Of a stretch of DNA of 6,898 nucleotides, positions 4,818-6,898 are shown one piece after another. Position 1 is the first letter of the stretch. The number at the start of each line of letters is the position of its first letter. A program made the translations under genes and the position numbers. Origin of the DNA: Pseudomonadaceae bacterium (GTDB taxonomy: Bacteria; Pseudomonadota; Alphaproteobacteria; UBA2136; UBA6156); the NCBI GenBank assembly GCA_947464215.1, contig CANHVX010000054.1, positions 1-6,898 of the forward strand, in the 5' to 3' direction. The notes under the pieces were generated by a model. That model was not told the DNA's origin. It searched no databases and worked only from the letters and a program-made list of their open reading frames with translations.

Positions 4818-6350
4818 ATGACGTTGCCCCCGCAGCCCCACGACACCGATCTGGCACCCTTTGCAGATAGCCGCGCCTTTGACGCCGCCGTAGGCCTGGT
4901 GGGACATGCCGCCGCCCTAGCAGACCCCACCCTTGCCCCTACCCCCGCCACCTTTACCGCCCCCATGCCCGCCCCCGACTGGCTGGCCGTATGGAACGGC
5001 ATGGCCCACACCCTGGCCACCACCTTAGGCCATGAAATCTACGACACATGGATTGCCCCCCTGCGCCCCCTGCGCGCCGACACCGCCACCCTGACGCTGG
5101 GTGCCCCCACCGCCTTCTTTGCCAGCCATGTGCAAAGCAAAATTCTGCCCGACCTGCACAGCGCCCTGCAGACAGCCACCGGCGCCCGGGTTGATATTTT
5201 GCTGCACGTTCAGCCCCACTTTGCCGCCCCCCTGGCGCCCCGTGCCGCCGAGACGGCCCCCGCCCCCACGCCCCCTGAAAAAGCCCCCGATGCCGCTACC
5301 CCCGAATGGCTGGCCGGCACCCGCCTGGACCCCCGCTACACCTTTGCCAGCTTTGTGACGGGGAAGTCGAACTCGTTCGCCTTCACCGCCGCGCAAAGTG
5401 TGGCCACCGCGCTGATTGGCGGCACCACCGCCTTCAACCCCTTCTTTCTGCACGGAGGCGTGGGGCTTGGCAAAACCCACCTGATGCAGGCCATTGGCCA
5501 GCAGGTGATGGCCGAGAAACCCTCGACCCATGTGCTTTACCTGAGCGCCGAGCAATTCCTTTACAAATTTATCCGCGCGCTGAAGGACAAAAACACGCTG
5601 GGGTTTAAAGACGTTTTCCGCAGTGTAGACGTGCTGATGATTGACGACTTCCAGTTTATTGCGGGCAAAGACGCGACCCAGGAAGAATTCTTCCACACCT
5701 TCAATACGCTGGTGAGCATGGGTAAGCAAATTATTCTGACCGCTGACCGCCCGCCCCACGAGCTGCCCAACCTGGAAGACCGCCTGAAAAGCCGCCTTGG
5801 CAGCGGCCTGACCTTGGAAGTGCATGCGCCAGAAGAAGAGACACGCATGGCCATTTTGCAGGCCAAAGCCGAAAAAATGAACGTGACCGTACCCGCCGAT
5901 GTGCTGGCCCTGCTGGCCCGCCACATTGCCAGCAACGTGCGTGAGCTGGAAGGCGCCCTCAACCGCCTGATTGCCTACCACAAGCTGACAGGGGAAGCGC
6001 TGAGCGAGCACCTGGCCCGCGAACAACTGCGTGACCTTTTCAAGGCCTACACACGCGCTATCAGCATTGAGGACATTCAGCAAAAAGTGGCGACGCAGTT
6101 TCATATCCGGCTCGCGGATATGCACTCGCCGCGCCGCGCCCGCGACGTGGCCCGCCCCCGCCAAGTGGCCATGTATCTGTGCAAGCAACTGACCCAGCAT
6201 TCCTACCCCGAAATTGGCCGCGCCTTTGGCGGCCGCGACCACACCACGGTTATCCATGCCTGCGAGACCATTGACGCCCTTTTGCCCCGCGACAGCGTGC
6301 TGGCCGAGCACGTGCAGCTGCTGAGCGCCACCTTACAGGGCCGGCGCTAA
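4818..6350 (+). CDS. dnaA: Chromosomal replication initiator protein DnaA
   Basis: This encodes 510 residues. DnaA binds DnaA boxes at oriC, oligomerises with ATP, melts the origin and loads helicase; it also regulates transcription, often its own. Domain I (about 54-131) starts at DWLAVWNGMAHTL and includes YDTWIAPL. A Pro/Ala-rich domain II linker spans roughly 133-165. Domain III (AAA+) begins at RYTFASFVTGKSNSFAF, with Walker A GGVGLGKTH (213-221), Walker B VLMIDDFQF (272-280), sensor 1 region LTADRPP (307-313), arginine-finger region LKSRLGSG with Arg326, and sensor 2 region NVRELEGALNRL with Arg375. Domain IV ends with the DnaA signature GGRDHTTVIHA (471-481). All key residues are present. 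About 50 residues precede domain I, unusual for the family. The start at 4818 is backed by AAGGTG; the alternative Met50 (4965) has no ribosome binding site. Confidence 0.98.
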   Translation: MTLPPQPHDTDLAPFADSRAFDAAVGLVGHAAALADPTLAPTPATFTAPMPAPDWLAVWNGMAHTLATTLGHEIYDTWIAPLRPLRADTATLTLGAPTAFFASHVQSKILPDLHSALQTATGARVDILLHVQPHFAAPLAPRAAETAPAPTPPEKAPDAATPEWLAGTRLDPRYTFASFVTGKSNSFAFTAAQSVATALIGGTTAFNPFFLHGGVGLGKTHLMQAIGQQVMAEKPSTHVLYLSAEQFLYKFIRALKDKNTLGFKDVFRSVDVLMIDDFQFIAGKDATQEEFFHTFNTLVSMGKQIILTADRPPHELPNLEDRLKSRLGSGLTLEVHAPEEETRMAILQAKAEKMNVTVPADVLALLARHIASNVRELEGALNRLIAYHKLTGEALSEHLAREQLRDLFKAYTRAISIEDIQQKVATQFHIRLADMHSPRRARDVARPRQVAMYLCKQLTQHSYPEIGRAFGGRDHTTVIHACETIDALLPRDSVLAEHVQLLSATLQGRR

Positions 6351-6354
6351 CATA

Positions 6355-6371
6355 TGCCTACAAAATAGGCA
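6355..6371 (+). repeat. Small hairpin between dnaA and dnaN
   Basis: TGCCTA (6355-6360) and TAGGCA (6366-6371) form a six-pair stem with a CAAAA loop, five bases after the dnaA stop. No U tract follows, so it is not an intrinsic terminator. It could be an RNA processing or stabilising element, or chance. Confidence 0.35.
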
Positions 6372-6389
6372 GCGCGGACCCCGGAGGCC

Positions 6390-6440
6390 ATGGCGGAATA
6401 CTTGGCAAAAATGACACATTCACATAGGATTCGGACATGA
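6390..6440 (+). CDS. Possible 16-codon upstream ORF coupled to dnaN
   Basis: ATG 6390 opens a frame encoding MAEYLAKMTHSHRIRT, and its TGA (6438-6440) overlaps the dnaN ATG (6437-6439) as ATGA. GGAGG lies at 6383-6387, only two bases before the ATG, which is closer than optimal. If translated, terminating ribosomes would be placed on the dnaN start, a common form of translational coupling. The peptide itself resembles nothing I know and may have no function. dnaN has only a modest site of its own (AGGA, 6426-6429). Confidence 0.35.
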   Translation: MAEYLAKMTHSHRIRT

Positions 6441-6898
6441 AACTCAGCATCTCTCGCGAAACCCTTTACCGCTCTCTCCGCCACATGAGCAGCGTGGTTG
6501 AAAAGCGCTCGTCCATCGCCATTTTGGCCAACGTGCGCCTCAAGGCCACCAACAACACCCTGGAAACCACCGCCACCGACAACGACCTGTGCGTGCAGGG
6601 CACCGCCGAAGCCTTTGTGGACACCCCCGGCACCACCACCGTGGGCGCCTTAAAGCTATTTGAGATTGTCTCGAAAATCCCCGAAGGGGTGATGGTGGGC
6701 ATGGAGCTGGCCGATGGTGGCAGCCGCTTGCATATCTCGGCCGGGAAGGCCAAGTTCAGCCTTGCCACTCTGGGCGCCGAAGCCTTCCCCGACATGAGCC
6801 GCATTGACGGCGGTGTGACCTTTACCCTCCCGGCGCCTGTGCTGAAAAAGCTGCTGGACAAGGTGCAATTTGCCGCCAGCAGCGACGAAACCCGCGCG
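6437..6898 (+). CDS. dnaN: DNA polymerase III beta subunit (sliding clamp), N-terminal part
   Basis: The first 154 codons of dnaN run off the right edge. The protein forms a dimeric ring around DNA that tethers polymerase III and other partners during replication. The start is the family-typical MKLSISRETLYRSLRHMSSV, then VVEKRSSIAILANVRLKA and the ATDNDLCVQG strand, matching domain 1. LATLGAEAFPDM and FTLPAPVLKKLLDKVQFAAS followed by SDETR mark the passage from domain 1 into domain 2. ATG 6437 is the only sensible start; AGGA at 6426-6429 is a modest ribosome binding site seven bases away. The gene lies 86 bases after dnaA in the same direction, so co-transcription from the dnaA promoter is likely. 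A promoter within the gap was not seen. Confidence 0.96.
   Translation, partial: MKLSISRETLYRSLRHMSSVVEKRSSIAILANVRLKATNNTLETTATDNDLCVQGTAEAFVDTPGTTTVGALKLFEIVSKIPEGVMVGMELADGGSRLHISAGKAKFSLATLGAEAFPDMSRIDGGVTFTLPAPVLKKLLDKVQFAASSDETRA

Noticed and set aside
5025..6311. Long open frame (428 codons) on the minus strand opposite dnaA
   Set aside because: It is a mirror of the GC-rich codon pattern of dnaA, has no recognisable domain and is full of Gly/Gln/Val typical of antisense translation; dnaA is certain on the other strand.
6416..6424. ACATTCACA, a weak DnaA box-like sequence before dnaN
   Set aside because: It matches TTATNCACA at only seven of nine positions and differs at the first two; not strong enough alone.
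6428..6432. GATTC, a GANTC (CcrM-type) methylation site just before dnaN
   Set aside because: It is a single five-base site, expected by chance in this length; no cluster near dnaA or dnaN.

Overview
The window is GC-rich, densely coded DNA that looks like an alphaproteobacterium. Support comes from the gene order rpsT-dnaA-dnaN, a DsbA with an ScsC/Com1-type N-terminal helix region, and an HAE1-type RND pump. A Rhodospirillales-like or uncultured lineage is possible, but nothing here fixes the genus. It is a chromosomal core region and I see no insertion sequence, phage gene, CRISPR array, tRNA or rRNA.

Layout, left to right: (1) the last ~150 codons of an RND efflux permease, cut by the left edge; (2) a separately promoted gene for a 239-residue protein I do not recognise, with a compact N-terminal region and a Pro/Ala/Thr-rich tail carrying two copies of a short SLIxxLKAM motif, closed by a clear intrinsic terminator; (3) a leftward (minus-strand) set of three genes, read from 3022 down to 1320: a 61-residue lipoprotein with a CPTC motif, a classical CPFC DsbA-type oxidoreductase, and a second membrane-anchored thioredoxin-fold protein with CTRC; (4) a rightward gene for an unrecognised 405-residue protein whose start collides with that of the lipoprotein; (5) rpsT (ribosomal protein S20), preceded by a perfect DnaA box and a good promoter; (6) an AT-rich then G-rich spacer; (7) dnaA, complete, with an N-terminal extension; (8) a short coupled upstream ORF and the first 154 codons of dnaN, cut by the right edge.

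The minus-strand cluster reads as an envelope thiol-redox operon: the two thioredoxin-fold proteins have matching CxxC and cis-Pro regions, and the lipoprotein adds a third CxxC. The right half is the replication initiation and clamp locus. The single consensus DnaA box and the AT-rich tract beside dnaA make it a candidate for origin function or DnaA autoregulation, but one box is too few to call oriC. The most novel-looking items are the small CPTC lipoprotein with its apparently leaderless promoter, the duplicated SLIxxLKAM motif, and the 16-codon ORF whose stop overlaps the dnaN start.
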